DNA from: Saliniramus fredricksonii | Lineage (GTDB): Bacteria > Pseudomonadota > Alphaproteobacteria > Rhizobiales > Beijerinckiaceae | Length of the DNA: 64,000 nt | Direction of reading: 5' to 3' | NCBI RefSeq assembly: GCF_900094735.1 | Contig: NZ_FMBM01000002.1 | Location: 1,612,001-1,676,000, forward strand | Shown: positions 46,133 through 58,881 of the stretch, piece after piece | Position numbering within the stretch: the stretch's first letter is position 1 | How the letters are laid out: each line of letters opens with the position of its first letter | Translations under genes and position numbers: made by a program | Notes under the pieces: model-generated | What the model was told of the DNA's origin: nothing | Seen by the model: only the letters and a program-made list of their open reading frames with translations | Databases searched by the model: none

Positions 46133-48334
46133 TCATCCTTCGAAGCGGAAGATGGTGAGGGAGAGCGGCGGCAGGGTCAGATCGAGCGACTGGTCATGAC
46201 CATGGGCCGGCGCCGCATCGGTGGCGACGGCGCCGCCATTGCCGGCATTCGAACCGCCATAGATCCCGGCATCCGAATTGAGCACCTCGCGCCAGCGCCC
46301 CGCCTGCGGCACGCCGACGGCGTAATGCGTCCGTGTTACCGGCGTCATGTTGAGCACGCACAGAAGCGTCGGCGCATCCGGGGCCTTGCGCAGCCAGGCG
46401 AAGACGCTGTTCGTCGCATCGTCGCCGATCACCCAGGCGAAGCCCGCAGGATCGGCGTCGAGGCGATGGAGGGCCGGCTCGCGGGCATAGAGCCGGTTGA
46501 GATCGCGCACCAGCATCTGCAGCCCGGCATGGCCCTCGTCCTGCAACAGCGCCCAGTCGATCTCGCCGTCATGGCCCCATTCGCGATGCTGGCCGATCTC
46601 GCAGCCCATGAAGAGCAGCTTCTTGCCGGGATGGCTCCACATGAAGGACAGGTAGGCGCGCAGGTTAGCCAGCTTCTGCCAGGCGTCGCCGGGCATCTTG
46701 CCGAGCAGCGAACCCTTGCCGTGGACGACTTCGTCATGGGATATCGGCAGGACGAAATGTTCGGAGAAGGCATAGACGAGGCCGAAGGTCAGCTCGTTAT
46801 GGTGGTAGGAGCGATAAAGCGGCTCGCGGGCGGCATATTGCAGCGTGTCGTGCATCCAGCCCATGTTCCACTTGTAATCGAAGCCGAGCCCGCCTTCCGC
46901 GACCGGATGCGACACCCCCGGAAAGGCCGTCGATTCCTCCGCGATCGTCACCGCGCCGGGCGCGCGCTCGCGCACGATCGTGTTGAAGCGCTTGAGGAAA
47001 TCGATCGATTCCAGGTTTTCGCGCCCGCCATGGATATTGGGCACCCATTGCCCCTGCTCGCGGCTGTAATCGCGATAGAGCATCGAGGCGACCGCATCGA
47101 CGCGCAGCCCGTCCACATGAAAACGCTCCAGCCAGTAGAGCCCGCTGGCGATGAGGAAGCCCTGCACCTCGCGGCGACCGAGATTGTAGATATAGGTGTT
47201 CCAGTCCTGATGAAACCCCTCGCGCGGATCCTCGTGCTCGTAGAGCGCCGTCCCGTCGAAACGCGCAAGGCCATGCGGATCGGTGGGGAAATGCGCAGGA
47301 ACCCAGTCGACGATGATCCCGATCCCGGCGCGGTGCGCGGCATTAACGAAGCGCGCGAACCCCTCCGCAGTGCCGTATCGCGCGCTCGGCGCGAACAGGC
47401 CGAGCGGCTGGTAGCCCCAGGATCCGCCGAACGGGTGCTCGGCGATGGGCATGAATTCGATATGCGTGAAGCCGAGATCGGCGACATAGGGGATCAGCCT
47501 CTCCACCAGCGCATCCCAGTCCAGCACGCCGGTATGGTCACCCTCCGGGCGCAGCCACGAGGCGGGATGCACCTCGTAGATCGCCATGGGCGCATCCGGC
47601 GCCTGACGCGCCGCGCGATCCGCCATCCACGCCTCATCCGTCCAGCGGAAGGCGAATGGCTCCGCCACGATCGATCCCGTGGCCGGCGGCATTTCCGTGC
47701 GCCGGGCCAGCGGATCGGCCTTGAGCGGCAGGGTCTGCCCCTCGCGCCCCACGATCTCGTATTTATAGCGCTCGCCTGCCTTCAGGCGCGGCACGAACAA
47801 TTCCCAGACCCCGGAATCGTGACGCAGGCGCATGGGGTGGCGCCGCCCGTCCCAGGAATTGAAATCACCGACGACGGAAACGCGCCGCGCATTCGGCGCC
47901 CAGACCGAGAAGGCGACGCCCGGCACGGCCTCCACCTCGGTCACGACCGAACCGAGGCGCTCGGGCAGCTCCCAATGCGCGCCTTCCGACATCAGATGCA
48001 GATCGAGATCGCCCAGAATAAGGCCGAACGCGTAAGGATCCTCCGCCTCATGCACGCCGGCGGGCCAGTGCACGCGCAGGCGATAGGGCCGACGCGCGCC
48101 GATGATCCCGGCAAACAGCCCGTCACTGACCTCATCGAGCGTGGCCAGCACGGCGGAATCGTCGCCCGCCACCGCCTCGACCTTCTGCGCCCCGGGCTGG
48201 AAGCTGCGCACGACGCAGCCCGCCTCACTGTCATGAGGCCCGAGAAAGGCGAAGGGGTCTGTCAGCCGGCCCGACAGGGCGTCAAGGGCAGCATGTTCCA
48301 GACCATGCAGTGCGGGATGGCGAATATCGCTCAC
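46133..48334 (-). CDS. glgB: 1,4-alpha-glucan branching enzyme GlgB
   Basis: GlgB introduces alpha-1,6 branches into alpha-1,4-glucan. The product is 733 residues from a GTG start at 48334. It has an extra N-terminal domain (about 1-115), a CBM48 domain (about 120-230, [18 protein letters not shown]), and a GH13 barrel with [13 protein letters not shown] (Asp413), [12 protein letters not shown] (Glu466) and [13 protein letters not shown] (Asp534). [20 protein letters not shown] is also present. The start overlaps the treS-maltokinase stop (GTGA). In the GlgE pathway it branches the maltosyl-extended glucan. glgA and glgC are not nearby, so glucan here can be built without ADP-glucose. Confidence 0.96.
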   Translation of the reverse strand: MSDIRHPALHGLEHAALDALSGRLTDPFAFLGPHDSEAGCVVRSFQPGAQKVEAVAGDDSAVLATLDEVSDGLFAGIIGARRPYRLRVHWPAGVHEAEDPYAFGLILGDLDLHLMSEGAHWELPERLGSVVTEVEAVPGVAFSVWAPNARRVSVVGDFNSWDGRRHPMRLRHDSGVWELFVPRLKAGERYKYEIVGREGQTLPLKADPLARRTEMPPATGSIVAEPFAFRWTDEAWMADRAARQAPDAPMAIYEVHPASWLRPEGDHTGVLDWDALVERLIPYVADLGFTHIEFMPIAEHPFGGSWGYQPLGLFAPSARYGTAEGFARFVNAAHRAGIGIIVDWVPAHFPTDPHGLARFDGTALYEHEDPREGFHQDWNTYIYNLGRREVQGFLIASGLYWLERFHVDGLRVDAVASMLYRDYSREQGQWVPNIHGGRENLESIDFLKRFNTIVRERAPGAVTIAEESTAFPGVSHPVAEGGLGFDYKWNMGWMHDTLQYAAREPLYRSYHHNELTFGLVYAFSEHFVLPISHDEVVHGKGSLLGKMPGDAWQKLANLRAYLSFMWSHPGKKLLFMGCEIGQHREWGHDGEIDWALLQDEGHAGLQMLVRDLNRLYAREPALHRLDADPAGFAWVIGDDATNSVFAWLRKAPDAPTLLCVLNMTPVTRTHYAVGVPQAGRWREVLNSDAGIYGGSNAGNGGAVATDAAPAHGHDQSLDLTLPPLSLTIFRFEG

Positions 48335-51300
48335 GCAGTCTCCTTTCCGTCGTCGAGCAGGCGCCGGGCGACGCCGGCAAAGCCCTGAAGGGGAACGTCG
48401 AGCCAGACGGGACGGTTCGCCGCCTCGTAGCAGATTTCATAAGCCGCCTTCTCCAGAATGAAGAGGTCGAGCAGGTTCTGCTCGGAGACTTCCTCCGGAT
48501 TGCCCGCGCGATAGGCTGCGGTGAAGGCCTGTTCGGCCTCGGCCCGGAACAGGTCGCGCAGATGATCGATGCGATGCTCCGTGATCGGCCCGCGCGGTGT
48601 ATGGCGGTGCTTGACCAGATTCGAGGCCGCATAATCGAAGGAGCGGATCAGCCCGGCCACGTCGCGCAGCGGGCTGACCTTGGCGCGGCGCTCCTCCAGC
48701 GGACGGGCGGGCTCGCCCTCGAAATCGATGAAGACCACATCGCCTCCGGCAACCAGCACCTGCCCGAGATGCAGATCTCCGTGGATGCGCGTGCGCAGCC
48801 GCCCGTCGAACATCGCGGCCCGCTCGTCGATCAGCGCCAGCAATTCGTCGCGACGGGCGACCAGCGTTGCCGCATCCTCGGCTTCGTCTGCGCCCCATTC
48901 CCGCTTCTCGATCACCTTGAACGCCGCGCGCACCTGGCTCTCGACCGAGCGACGCAGGGCCGTGACATCGGCCTTGCCCGCGATCTCGGGGGCGAAGGCG
49001 CCCTCCTCAACAGGCGCGGCGGCGAGCATGCGATGCATCTCCGCCAGACGCGTGCCGAGAGTGCCCGCGAAGATGCGGTAGGTTTCGAACAGATCCTCCG
49101 CCTGATCGACCTCCTCCTCGGTCATGGTCGAGAGTTCGTCGATGGTGCGGTCGAGATAGTTCAGCGTCCAGTCCCAGCCATCACCCTGATTGAGCTGGTA
49201 GCCCTGCGCGATGGCGAGAGTCGTCGGCACGCCCTCCGCCGAGACATGGCGCACCTCGCCGAGCAGCGGCGCCGTGTTGGCAAAGCCGGCGCGGGTGAGG
49301 TAGCGGCTCATCTCGGCTTCGGGATGGGCACCGCTGGTCAGCTTGCGCAGCAGCTTGATGACGACCGCGCGCCCCACGATCAGCGTCGAATTGCTCTGCT
49401 CGGCGCCCAGCCATTCGATCTCGGCATCGCCTGGCAGGTCGAGCGCCGCAAGCGTCCCTTCCGGCTCGAAGACCAGTTCACCGCGCTCGACCGGCATCAC
49501 CGCACTGGTACGCAGCTTGTCCATCAGAGCATGGCCGAGGCGCGGCATGGCGAAGCCGTCGGTGAGGTAGCCCACGCGGCGGTTCTGGCGCACACGCGCC
49601 ATGGCGAGTTGCGGTGCGAAGGGCGGCATCGTCTCGTCATCCCAGGCGACGGCGAGCGGCAGGGTGTATTTCTCGACACCGGCATCCGTCTCGACATCAC
49701 AAACCGTCAGGATCACCGGCCCGTCCGCGCTCTCCAGCGTCACCGCCGCATCGACACGCGCGCTCTTGAAGGCGGAATCCTTGCCCTGGAACCAGCGTCG
49801 CTGCGGAATGTATTGCGGCAGGACGTCGCTCTCGAGCGTCTCGCGCGTCTTCTCGCGGGTGCCGGGCCTGAGCACGTCGGCGACGCCGCTGCGCAGCACG
49901 AAGGTGAGATGCTCGGGCTCCATCCCCGCCGTCGCGGTGCTCCAGGCCGGCGGCTCGACCCCGTCACTCAGTTCGAACCAGTAGAATCCGAAGGGCGGCA
50001 GAGAGAGCAGATAAGGCAATTGCCCGATCGTCGGGAAGGACGCCCCGCCCGACATTTCCACCGGCGTCTTGCCAGCGAATTCCGCCAGATTGAGCTCCAC
50101 CGCCTGCGCCTGTCGCGAGACGTTGGCGACACACAGGATACGCTCGCCGTCATGCTCGCGCAGGTAAGCCAGGATCTTGCGGTTGGCCGGGCGCAGGAAG
50201 CGAACCGTACCGCGCCCGAAAGCGCTGTATTGCTTACGGACGGCGAGCATGCGCCGCATCCAGTTGAGCAGGGAGTTGGGATCGCGCAATTGCGATTCCA
50301 CATTGACACGGTCATAGCCGTAGAGCGGGTCCATCAGCACCGGCAGCGACAGCCGCGCCGGATCGGAGCGCGAGAAACCACCATTGCGGTCGCTCGACCA
50401 TTGCATCGGCGTGCGCACGCCGTCGCGATCGCCCAGATAGATGTTGTCGCCCATGCCGATCTCGTCGCCGTAATAGATTACCGGCGTGCCGGGCATGGTG
50501 AAGAGCATGGAATGCATCAGCTCGATGCGCCGCCGGTCGCGCTCCATCAGCGGCGCGAGACGGCGGCGGATGCCCAGATTGATGCGCGCGCGCCGATCGG
50601 ACGCATAGGTCTCCCACAGGTAATCACGCTCCTTGTCAGTCACCATTTCAAGCGTCAGCTCGTCATGGTTGCGCAGGAAGATCGCCCATTGGCAATTCTC
50701 CGGGATCTCCGGTGTCTGGCGCATGATGTCGGTAATCGGGAACCGGTCTTCCTGGGCGATCGCCATATACATGCGCGGCATCAGCGGAAAGTGGAAAGCC
50801 ATGTGGCACTCGTCACCATCACCGAAATAATCCTGCGTATCTTCCGGCCATTGATTGGCCTCGGCCAGGAGCATGCGATCCGGGTAGGTCCTGTCCACCT
50901 CGGTGCGGATCTGCTTGAGGATGTCATGGGTTTCGGGCAGGTTCTCGTTATTGGTGCCCTCGCGCTCGACGAGATAGGGCACCGCATCGAGCCGCAGCCC
51001 GTCGACCCCGATATCCAGCCAGAAGCGCATCACGCTGAGCACTTCCTTGAGCACGCGCGGATTGTCGAAATTGAGATCCGGCTGGTGGCTGTAGAAGCGG
51101 TGCCAGTAATAGGCCTGCGCCTCCTCGTCCCAGGACCAGTTCGACTTCTCCGTATCAAGGAAGATGATCCGCGTACCGGTATATTTCTTGTCCGTATCCG
51201 ACCAGACGTAGAAATCGCGCGCCGCCGAGCCCGGCTTGGCCTTGCGCGCCTTCTGGAACCAGGGATGCTGATCCGAGGTGTGGTTGATCACGAGTTCGGT

Positions 51301-51621
51301 GATCACCCGGATGTCACGCTTGTGCGCTTCCTGCACGAAGCGCTTGAAATCGCCCATCTTGCCGTATTCCGGATGCACACCGCGATAATCGGCGATGTCG
51401 TAGCCGTCATCGCGCCGCGGCGAGGGATAAAACGGCAGCAGCCAGATGCAGGTGACGCCCAGCTCGGCAACATAGTCGAGCTTCTTCATCAACCCCGCAA
51501 AATCACCGATGCCGTCATCATTGGCATCGAAGAACGACTTCACGTGCAGCTGATAGATGACCGCATCCTTGTACCATTGCGGATCGTTGTCGATATTGGC
51601 GATCTTCTTCTTGGAGGACAC
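48331..51621 (-). CDS. treS: Trehalose synthase fused to maltokinase (TreS-Mak)
   Basis: The 1096-residue protein is a fusion. Residues ~1-545 are TreS, which interconverts trehalose and maltose: [32 protein letters not shown] (nucleophile Asp212), [12 protein letters not shown] (Glu254) and RNHDELTLE (Asp320). Residues ~590-1096 are maltokinase (Pep2/Mak), which makes maltose-1-phosphate with [32 protein letters not shown] and [20 protein letters not shown]. Fusion channels trehalose to the GlgE donor. Translation starts at a GTG with AGGAGAA upstream; the glgE stop is 1 base before. The fusion is known in several actinobacterial and proteobacterial genomes. Confidence 0.95.
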   Translation of the reverse strand: MSSKKKIANIDNDPQWYKDAVIYQLHVKSFFDANDDGIGDFAGLMKKLDYVAELGVTCIWLLPFYPSPRRDDGYDIADYRGVHPEYGKMGDFKRFVQEAHKRDIRVITELVINHTSDQHPWFQKARKAKPGSAARDFYVWSDTDKKYTGTRIIFLDTEKSNWSWDEEAQAYYWHRFYSHQPDLNFDNPRVLKEVLSVMRFWLDIGVDGLRLDAVPYLVEREGTNNENLPETHDILKQIRTEVDRTYPDRMLLAEANQWPEDTQDYFGDGDECHMAFHFPLMPRMYMAIAQEDRFPITDIMRQTPEIPENCQWAIFLRNHDELTLEMVTDKERDYLWETYASDRRARINLGIRRRLAPLMERDRRRIELMHSMLFTMPGTPVIYYGDEIGMGDNIYLGDRDGVRTPMQWSSDRNGGFSRSDPARLSLPVLMDPLYGYDRVNVESQLRDPNSLLNWMRRMLAVRKQYSAFGRGTVRFLRPANRKILAYLREHDGERILCVANVSRQAQAVELNLAEFAGKTPVEMSGGASFPTIGQLPYLLSLPPFGFYWFELSDGVEPPAWSTATAGMEPEHLTFVLRSGVADVLRPGTREKTRETLESDVLPQYIPQRRWFQGKDSAFKSARVDAAVTLESADGPVILTVCDVETDAGVEKYTLPLAVAWDDETMPPFAPQLAMARVRQNRRVGYLTDGFAMPRLGHALMDKLRTSAVMPVERGELVFEPEGTLAALDLPGDAEIEWLGAEQSNSTLIVGRAVVIKLLRKLTSGAHPEAEMSRYLTRAGFANTAPLLGEVRHVSAEGVPTTLAIAQGYQLNQGDGWDWTLNYLDRTIDELSTMTEEEVDQAEDLFETYRIFAGTLGTRLAEMHRMLAAAPVEEGAFAPEIAGKADVTALRRSVESQVRAAFKVIEKREWGADEAEDAATLVARRDELLALIDERAAMFDGRLRTRIHGDLHLGQVLVAGGDVVFIDFEGEPARPLEERRAKVSPLRDVAGLIRSFDYAASNLVKHRHTPRGPITEHRIDHLRDLFRAEAEQAFTAAYRAGNPEEVSEQNLLDLFILEKAAYEICYEAANRPVWLDVPLQGFAGVARRLLDDGKETA

Positions 51622-51622
51622 G

Positions 51623-54600
51623 TCAGCTTCTCCTGTGCGGACGGATGCGCCAGATGGCGAAGGGGTAATCGGCGGGGTCGAGGCGGATATGCTGGTGCTT
51701 GCCCCACCAGGTGAAGGCGCGATCAGTGATCAGATCCTCGACATCGAGCGCGCCGTCATCACCGATCCCGAACTCCCAGAGCGGGATTTCGATCCCGGCT
51801 TCCTGCGGGTGATACGGATCGAGATTGACCGCGACGAGGATCATCTCGTCACCCTCGCGCGAGGGCTTGCCGTAATAGAGGATATGCTCGTTCGCGGCAT
51901 TGTAGAAGCGCACGTTGAGATGCGTGTGCAGGGCCGGATTGGCCTTGCGAATGCGGTTGAGCCGCGCGATATCGGGCACGATATTGCCCGGTGCATTCCA
52001 GTCGCGCACGCGGATCTCGTATTTCTCCGAATCCTTGTATTCCTCCTTGCCCGGAACCGGCTCGGATTCGAGCAGTTCATAGCCGGAATACACGCCCCAC
52101 AGCCCCGACAGCGTCGCCGCGAGACAGGCACGCACGAGGAAGCCGGCGCGGCCCGAGCGCTGCAGGTAGACCGGGTTGATATCGGGCGTGTTGACGAAGA
52201 AATGCGGCCGGTAAAAATCCTTCGGCGCCTCCTGTGCCAACTCCTCCAGATAGCTCTGCAGCTCGTATTTGGTATTGCGCCAGGTGAAGTAGGTATAGCT
52301 TTGCGAGAAACCCACCTTGGCCAGATGGTACATCATCCTGGGCCGGGTGAAGGCCTCGGAGAGGAAGATCACGTCGGGATGGCGCGTGCGCACCTCCCCG
52401 ATCATCCATTCCCAGAAGGGAAGCGGCTTGGTGTGCGGATTGTCGACGCGAAACGTCTTTACCCCCTCCCCGACCCAGAACAGCACGACGTCGCGCAGCG
52501 CGAGCCAGAGATCGGGGATCGCCTCGTCCTTGTAGAAATCGACATTGACGATGTCCTCGTATTTTTTCGGCGGGTTCTCCGCATATTTGATCGTGCCGTC
52601 GGGGCGATAATCGAACCAGCCGGGATGCTCTCTCAGCCAGGGGTGATCCGGCGAGCACTGGATGGCGAAATCGAGCGCGAGTTCGAGCCCGTGCGCCATC
52701 GCCGCGTCGCGCAAGGCCCTGAAATCCTCCAGCGTGCCGAGCTCGGGATGCAGCGCGTCATGCCCGCCATCCTCCGAGCCGATCGCATAGGGCGAGCCGA
52801 CATCGTCGGGCCCCGGCGTGAGCGTATTGTTGCGGCCCTTGCGGTTCTTGCGTCCGATCGGGTGGATCGGCGTGAAATAAAGCACGTCGAAGCCCATGTC
52901 GCGCACACGTGGCAATTGCGGGATTACGTCGCGCAGGGTGCCATGGCGGGCCGGATCATCCGTCTGCGAGCGCGGGAAGATCTCGTACCAGCTCGCGAAC
53001 AGGGCCTGCTGGCGCTCCGCATCGACCGGCTGGACCACGCTCTGTACCCTGAACGGGCGATCATCGGCCTCCTGCATCAGCGCGCGGGCCTCGATACTGA
53101 GCAGGATCTCGACCTGCCCGGCCTGATCGGCATGATCGAGATCGACGAGAATATCGGTGAGCCGCGCCTTCAGATCGCCCTTGGCGCGCCCCCGCGCCGC
53201 TTCGACCAGCAGCCGCCCCTCCTTCAGGTCGAGGGCGATATCCACCCCGGCATCACTCTTCTTGCCGAGATCGCGCGCATGGGTCGCATAGCGGTCGAAC
53301 CAGGCCTCGACAACGTATTCGTGCCGCCCCATCCGTTCCAGATGCAGCGCCGCGCGAAAGCGGTCATTGCCCTGCGGCAACATCGGGGCCGTGCGCCAGA
53401 GATCCTCGTCGAGCGCGCGCCAGCGCAGTTCGACGCCAAGCACCTCGTGGCCGTCCATGAAGGCATCGGCCTCCACCGTGATGGAATCGCCGACGATGCG
53501 TTTCACCGGATAGCGCCCCTGATCGATACAGGGCGACAGGGCCTCGATGACAATGCGCGGCGCCGCTCCCGCCGCCTTGGCGGCGCGCTTGCCGGTGGCG
53601 CGGGGGAGTTTCACGGGCTTCGCACGCGTCGCTTTCGCGAGCAGCACCGCGCCGGGCTCGAGAGTGAAGGTATCGCCGGCTGAATCGCTGGCGTCACCGC
53701 CCTCGAGCGGCACGAAACCGGCAAATTCCCCACCCATCTGCGCCCGCAGCTTGGTCGCGCCGACATCGTGACCCTCATGCAGATCGGGATTGACGAGCAC
53801 GAGCAGGGCTTCCTGCGCGACGCGCGGATCAGCCGGCGTGCGCAGGATCCCCGTCGCCTGGGCGGAGGGGCCGGTCAGCGCGCGCAGAAGGCCCGGCTGC
53901 GCGAGCGCCGGAATCGTCGCGATCAGGGCGTTGATATCGCGCACGCGCTGCGCGATCTCTGCCGGCGCTTCCTGGGCCATCTGCGCGCCATCCTCCGGAC
54001 GGCTCTCGATCGCATCAAGCGGGCGGCGGGCCGCGTGCTCGAAACCCATCGGCATCAGCATGCCGCAGCCGAGCCCCGCCGCGAGCCGCAAGGCACGGTC
54101 ATAGGCCGGCAGCAGCCCCCGCGCATCCCCGATGCGCTCCGCCAGACGGGTGGCGAAGGGCGCTTCCGGCATGGTCATGACCGGCGCGATGGCGGACAGG
54201 GCCGCATGTTCCTCGACGAGCCAGGGCGCGCGCCCGTCCCACCACGGCAACGAGGAGAGAAGGTAATCGAAGCCGCAGCCGGCAAGCCCGAGCGCGTCAG
54301 AACGCGGAAGGCCCGTCGGATCGGCAATGACGAGCGCGTCCGGGCGATGCGCGCGCATTGTCTCAATGACCCAGCGCCACAGATCAGCCGATGCCGCGTT
54401 GGGACGTACAGCACGAAAACCCTTCACCCCGGCCTGTGCCCAGGCGGCGATCCGGGGCTCCCAATAGGCCTTCAGCCATGCGATCGCATCTGCATCGAGC
54501 CGCGACCAGGCCGCCCCCTGCGCCGTGGCCGGGCGGCGCGGATCGACCGGCCCGCCCGCCACCTCACGCCGCACCGTGAAGCGATCCGGTGCCGCTTCCA

Positions 54601-54922
54601 CCTCGGGATGCTCCAGCGCGAATTGCTGGGGCGCGAAATCGATCAGCAGCGAAAGCCCCCGGCTCTGAGCCTCGCGCGCGATGTGCTCCAGCGCGAGCGG
54701 CAGCGCGTCGGTGAAGCCCAGCCCCTCATCCGCAGCATCATGATCGACGGGAAAGAAGACATCGCCTGTACGCCCCGCACGGAAGAGCGGCGCGAGCGCC
54801 ACATGGTCGAAGCCGAGATCCCGGGCGTGATCCAGCCAACCGCCCAACGCATCGTGCGCTCCGACCGCGCGATGGTGGAGGTAATAGATACGCGGATGTG
54901 CAGATGACGGCATTCTGGCCAT
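51623..54922 (-). CDS. glgE: Maltose-1-phosphate maltosyltransferase GlgE with N-terminal inactive GH13-like domain
   Basis: GlgE transfers maltosyl units from maltose-1-phosphate to alpha-1,4-glucan. From the ATG at 54922 it is 1099 residues, much longer than the ~660-700 of actinobacterial GlgE. The canonical enzyme fills about 455-1099: GRYPVKRIVGD, ASWYEIFPRS, LYFTPIHPIGRKNRKGRNN, KTFRVDNPHTKPLPFWEWM (nucleophile about Asp827), VIFLSEAFTRPRMM (about Glu856). Residues ~10-430 look like a second GH13 barrel, but the nucleophile region reads GVKGFRAVRPNAA and lacks the Asp, so it is likely non-catalytic. A TTG at 54940 is an alternative start. It heads the operon glgE-treS-glgB-glgX-treZ-malQ-treY. 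Confidence 0.94.
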   Translation of the reverse strand: MARMPSSAHPRIYYLHHRAVGAHDALGGWLDHARDLGFDHVALAPLFRAGRTGDVFFPVDHDAADEGLGFTDALPLALEHIAREAQSRGLSLLIDFAPQQFALEHPEVEAAPDRFTVRREVAGGPVDPRRPATAQGAAWSRLDADAIAWLKAYWEPRIAAWAQAGVKGFRAVRPNAASADLWRWVIETMRAHRPDALVIADPTGLPRSDALGLAGCGFDYLLSSLPWWDGRAPWLVEEHAALSAIAPVMTMPEAPFATRLAERIGDARGLLPAYDRALRLAAGLGCGMLMPMGFEHAARRPLDAIESRPEDGAQMAQEAPAEIAQRVRDINALIATIPALAQPGLLRALTGPSAQATGILRTPADPRVAQEALLVLVNPDLHEGHDVGATKLRAQMGGEFAGFVPLEGGDASDSAGDTFTLEPGAVLLAKATRAKPVKLPRATGKRAAKAAGAAPRIVIEALSPCIDQGRYPVKRIVGDSITVEADAFMDGHEVLGVELRWRALDEDLWRTAPMLPQGNDRFRAALHLERMGRHEYVVEAWFDRYATHARDLGKKSDAGVDIALDLKEGRLLVEAARGRAKGDLKARLTDILVDLDHADQAGQVEILLSIEARALMQEADDRPFRVQSVVQPVDAERQQALFASWYEIFPRSQTDDPARHGTLRDVIPQLPRVRDMGFDVLYFTPIHPIGRKNRKGRNNTLTPGPDDVGSPYAIGSEDGGHDALHPELGTLEDFRALRDAAMAHGLELALDFAIQCSPDHPWLREHPGWFDYRPDGTIKYAENPPKKYEDIVNVDFYKDEAIPDLWLALRDVVLFWVGEGVKTFRVDNPHTKPLPFWEWMIGEVRTRHPDVIFLSEAFTRPRMMYHLAKVGFSQSYTYFTWRNTKYELQSYLEELAQEAPKDFYRPHFFVNTPDINPVYLQRSGRAGFLVRACLAATLSGLWGVYSGYELLESEPVPGKEEYKDSEKYEIRVRDWNAPGNIVPDIARLNRIRKANPALHTHLNVRFYNAANEHILYYGKPSREGDEMILVAVNLDPYHPQEAGIEIPLWEFGIGDDGALDVEDLITDRAFTWWGKHQHIRLDPADYPFAIWRIRPHRRS

Positions 54923-55314
54923 GGTCCCTCTTGGTTGCAAACGCTGTGATGCTGCCGATTCGCAGCGATGATAGCGCGGGTATGCGACGAACGGGATGCT
55001 CTGTTTGAGCCGGATTGCTGAAATAACGTGCTGCCTCGGCTTGCACCAGCCACCTCGTTTTTCCTTTTATATCAACAGGTGAATGCGGCCAGTGTTCCAA
55101 AGCGATGCCAATGACAAGGCATGGTTGCCGGTACGTACGCGATCAGGACCCGCGACGGCATTACGAAGACCGCATTCACGCACTTGCTCGTTGTACGTGA
55201 TTTGTTCTAGAGTTTCCGGGGTCGCCTTGACGCGGCCCGTGCACTATGTGACCCGCTGGTGCCGCGTTGCGAAATACGCTTGCGTTCCGATCCGACGAAC
55301 CCAGAGCTTCGACC
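54923..55314. other. Divergent intergenic region between glgE and uvrA
   Basis: This 392-base stretch separates the minus-strand glucan operon from uvrA and should hold both promoters. An AT-rich patch at about 55057-55078 (TTTTTCCTTTTATATCAAC) could serve glgE on the minus strand. I see no convincing ORF, RNA structure or complete alphaproteobacterial LexA box (GTTC-N7-GTTC); a lone GTTC sits at 55204-55207. Confidence 0.4.
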
Positions 55315-58332
<3,018 letters not shown>

Positions 58333-58531
58333 GGCAAATTTACCAGTGTGACGGCATTGTGACCGGGGAATCAATTGCGGCGGGCTGATGGCGCCGACTT
58401 GAGAGCATCATGCACCTCATGCATGGCTGACGCGCTGAAACAACCATGGTCTTTTCCTCTGACATCGCCATATTGCGATCAAACAGGGCAGCGCATCTGC
58501 GCCCGCAGGAATTGATCGAGGAGTACCGCAC

Positions 58532-58687
58532 ATGTTCATCACCTATTTGCTCGAACGCTATCGGGCTTGGCTGCGTTACCGCCAGACGCTGAACGAGCTT
58601 AGTCGCCTGAGCGAACGCGAGCTCGCCGATGTCGGCTTGAATCGCTACGACATCGATACGACGGCGCGCCGCTACGCGGAGATCTGA
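58532..58687 (+). CDS. DUF1127 (YjiS-like) small protein
   Basis: This 51-residue ORF starts at an ATG with GAGGAG upstream and is followed by a strong terminator. The sequence carries the DUF1127 pattern: an aromatic and basic N-terminal helix (YLLERYRAWLRYRQTLNEL) and the motif LSRLSERELADVGLNRYDID. DUF1127 proteins are abundant small arginine-rich proteins of alphaproteobacteria; some bind RNA or affect phosphate and carbon metabolism and sRNA turnover, and many are stress-induced. It stands alone between uvrA and the TRAP protein gene. The function here is unknown. Confidence 0.9.
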   Translation: MFITYLLERYRAWLRYRQTLNELSRLSERELADVGLNRYDIDTTARRYAEI

Positions 58688-58758
58688 CGCTTCGCGGGAA
58701 ACCGGGCGCAGCATGCCACTTCGTGACGACACGTCTTTGCAATGACCAGAAATGAATC

Positions 58759-58788
58759 AGGGCCGGCATTGATGCCGGCCCTTTCTTT
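58759..58788 (+). terminator. Rho-independent terminator after the DUF1127 gene
   Basis: Perfect stem AGGGCCGGCA (58759-58768) with TGCCGGCCCT (58773-58782), loop TTGA, followed by TTCTTT. It lies 72 bases after the DUF1127 stop, on the same strand. Confidence 0.85.
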
Positions 58789-58805
58789 CGGGCGGGGACC
58801 CAATG

Positions 58806-58835
58806 AAAAGAGGCAGCGGCTGATGCCACTGCCTC
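58806..58835 (-). terminator. Rho-independent terminator after the TRAP solute-binding protein gene
   Basis: On the minus strand the stem GAGGCAG (58835-58829) pairs with CTGCCTC (58816-58810), with an inner GGC/GCC after one mismatch and a 4-base loop, followed by TTTT (58809-58806). It faces the plus-strand terminator at 58759, so the two convergent genes are insulated in both directions. Confidence 0.75.
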
Positions 58836-58881
58836 CTCGTTCAGGATCGCTCGTCGCGCATTGGCGATCACACAGCCGTGA

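Noticed and set aside
54923-55314. Possible SOS (LexA) box upstream of uvrA
   Set aside because: Only a single GTTC half-site (55204-55207) is present; the second GTTC seven bases later, required by the alphaproteobacterial consensus, is absent.
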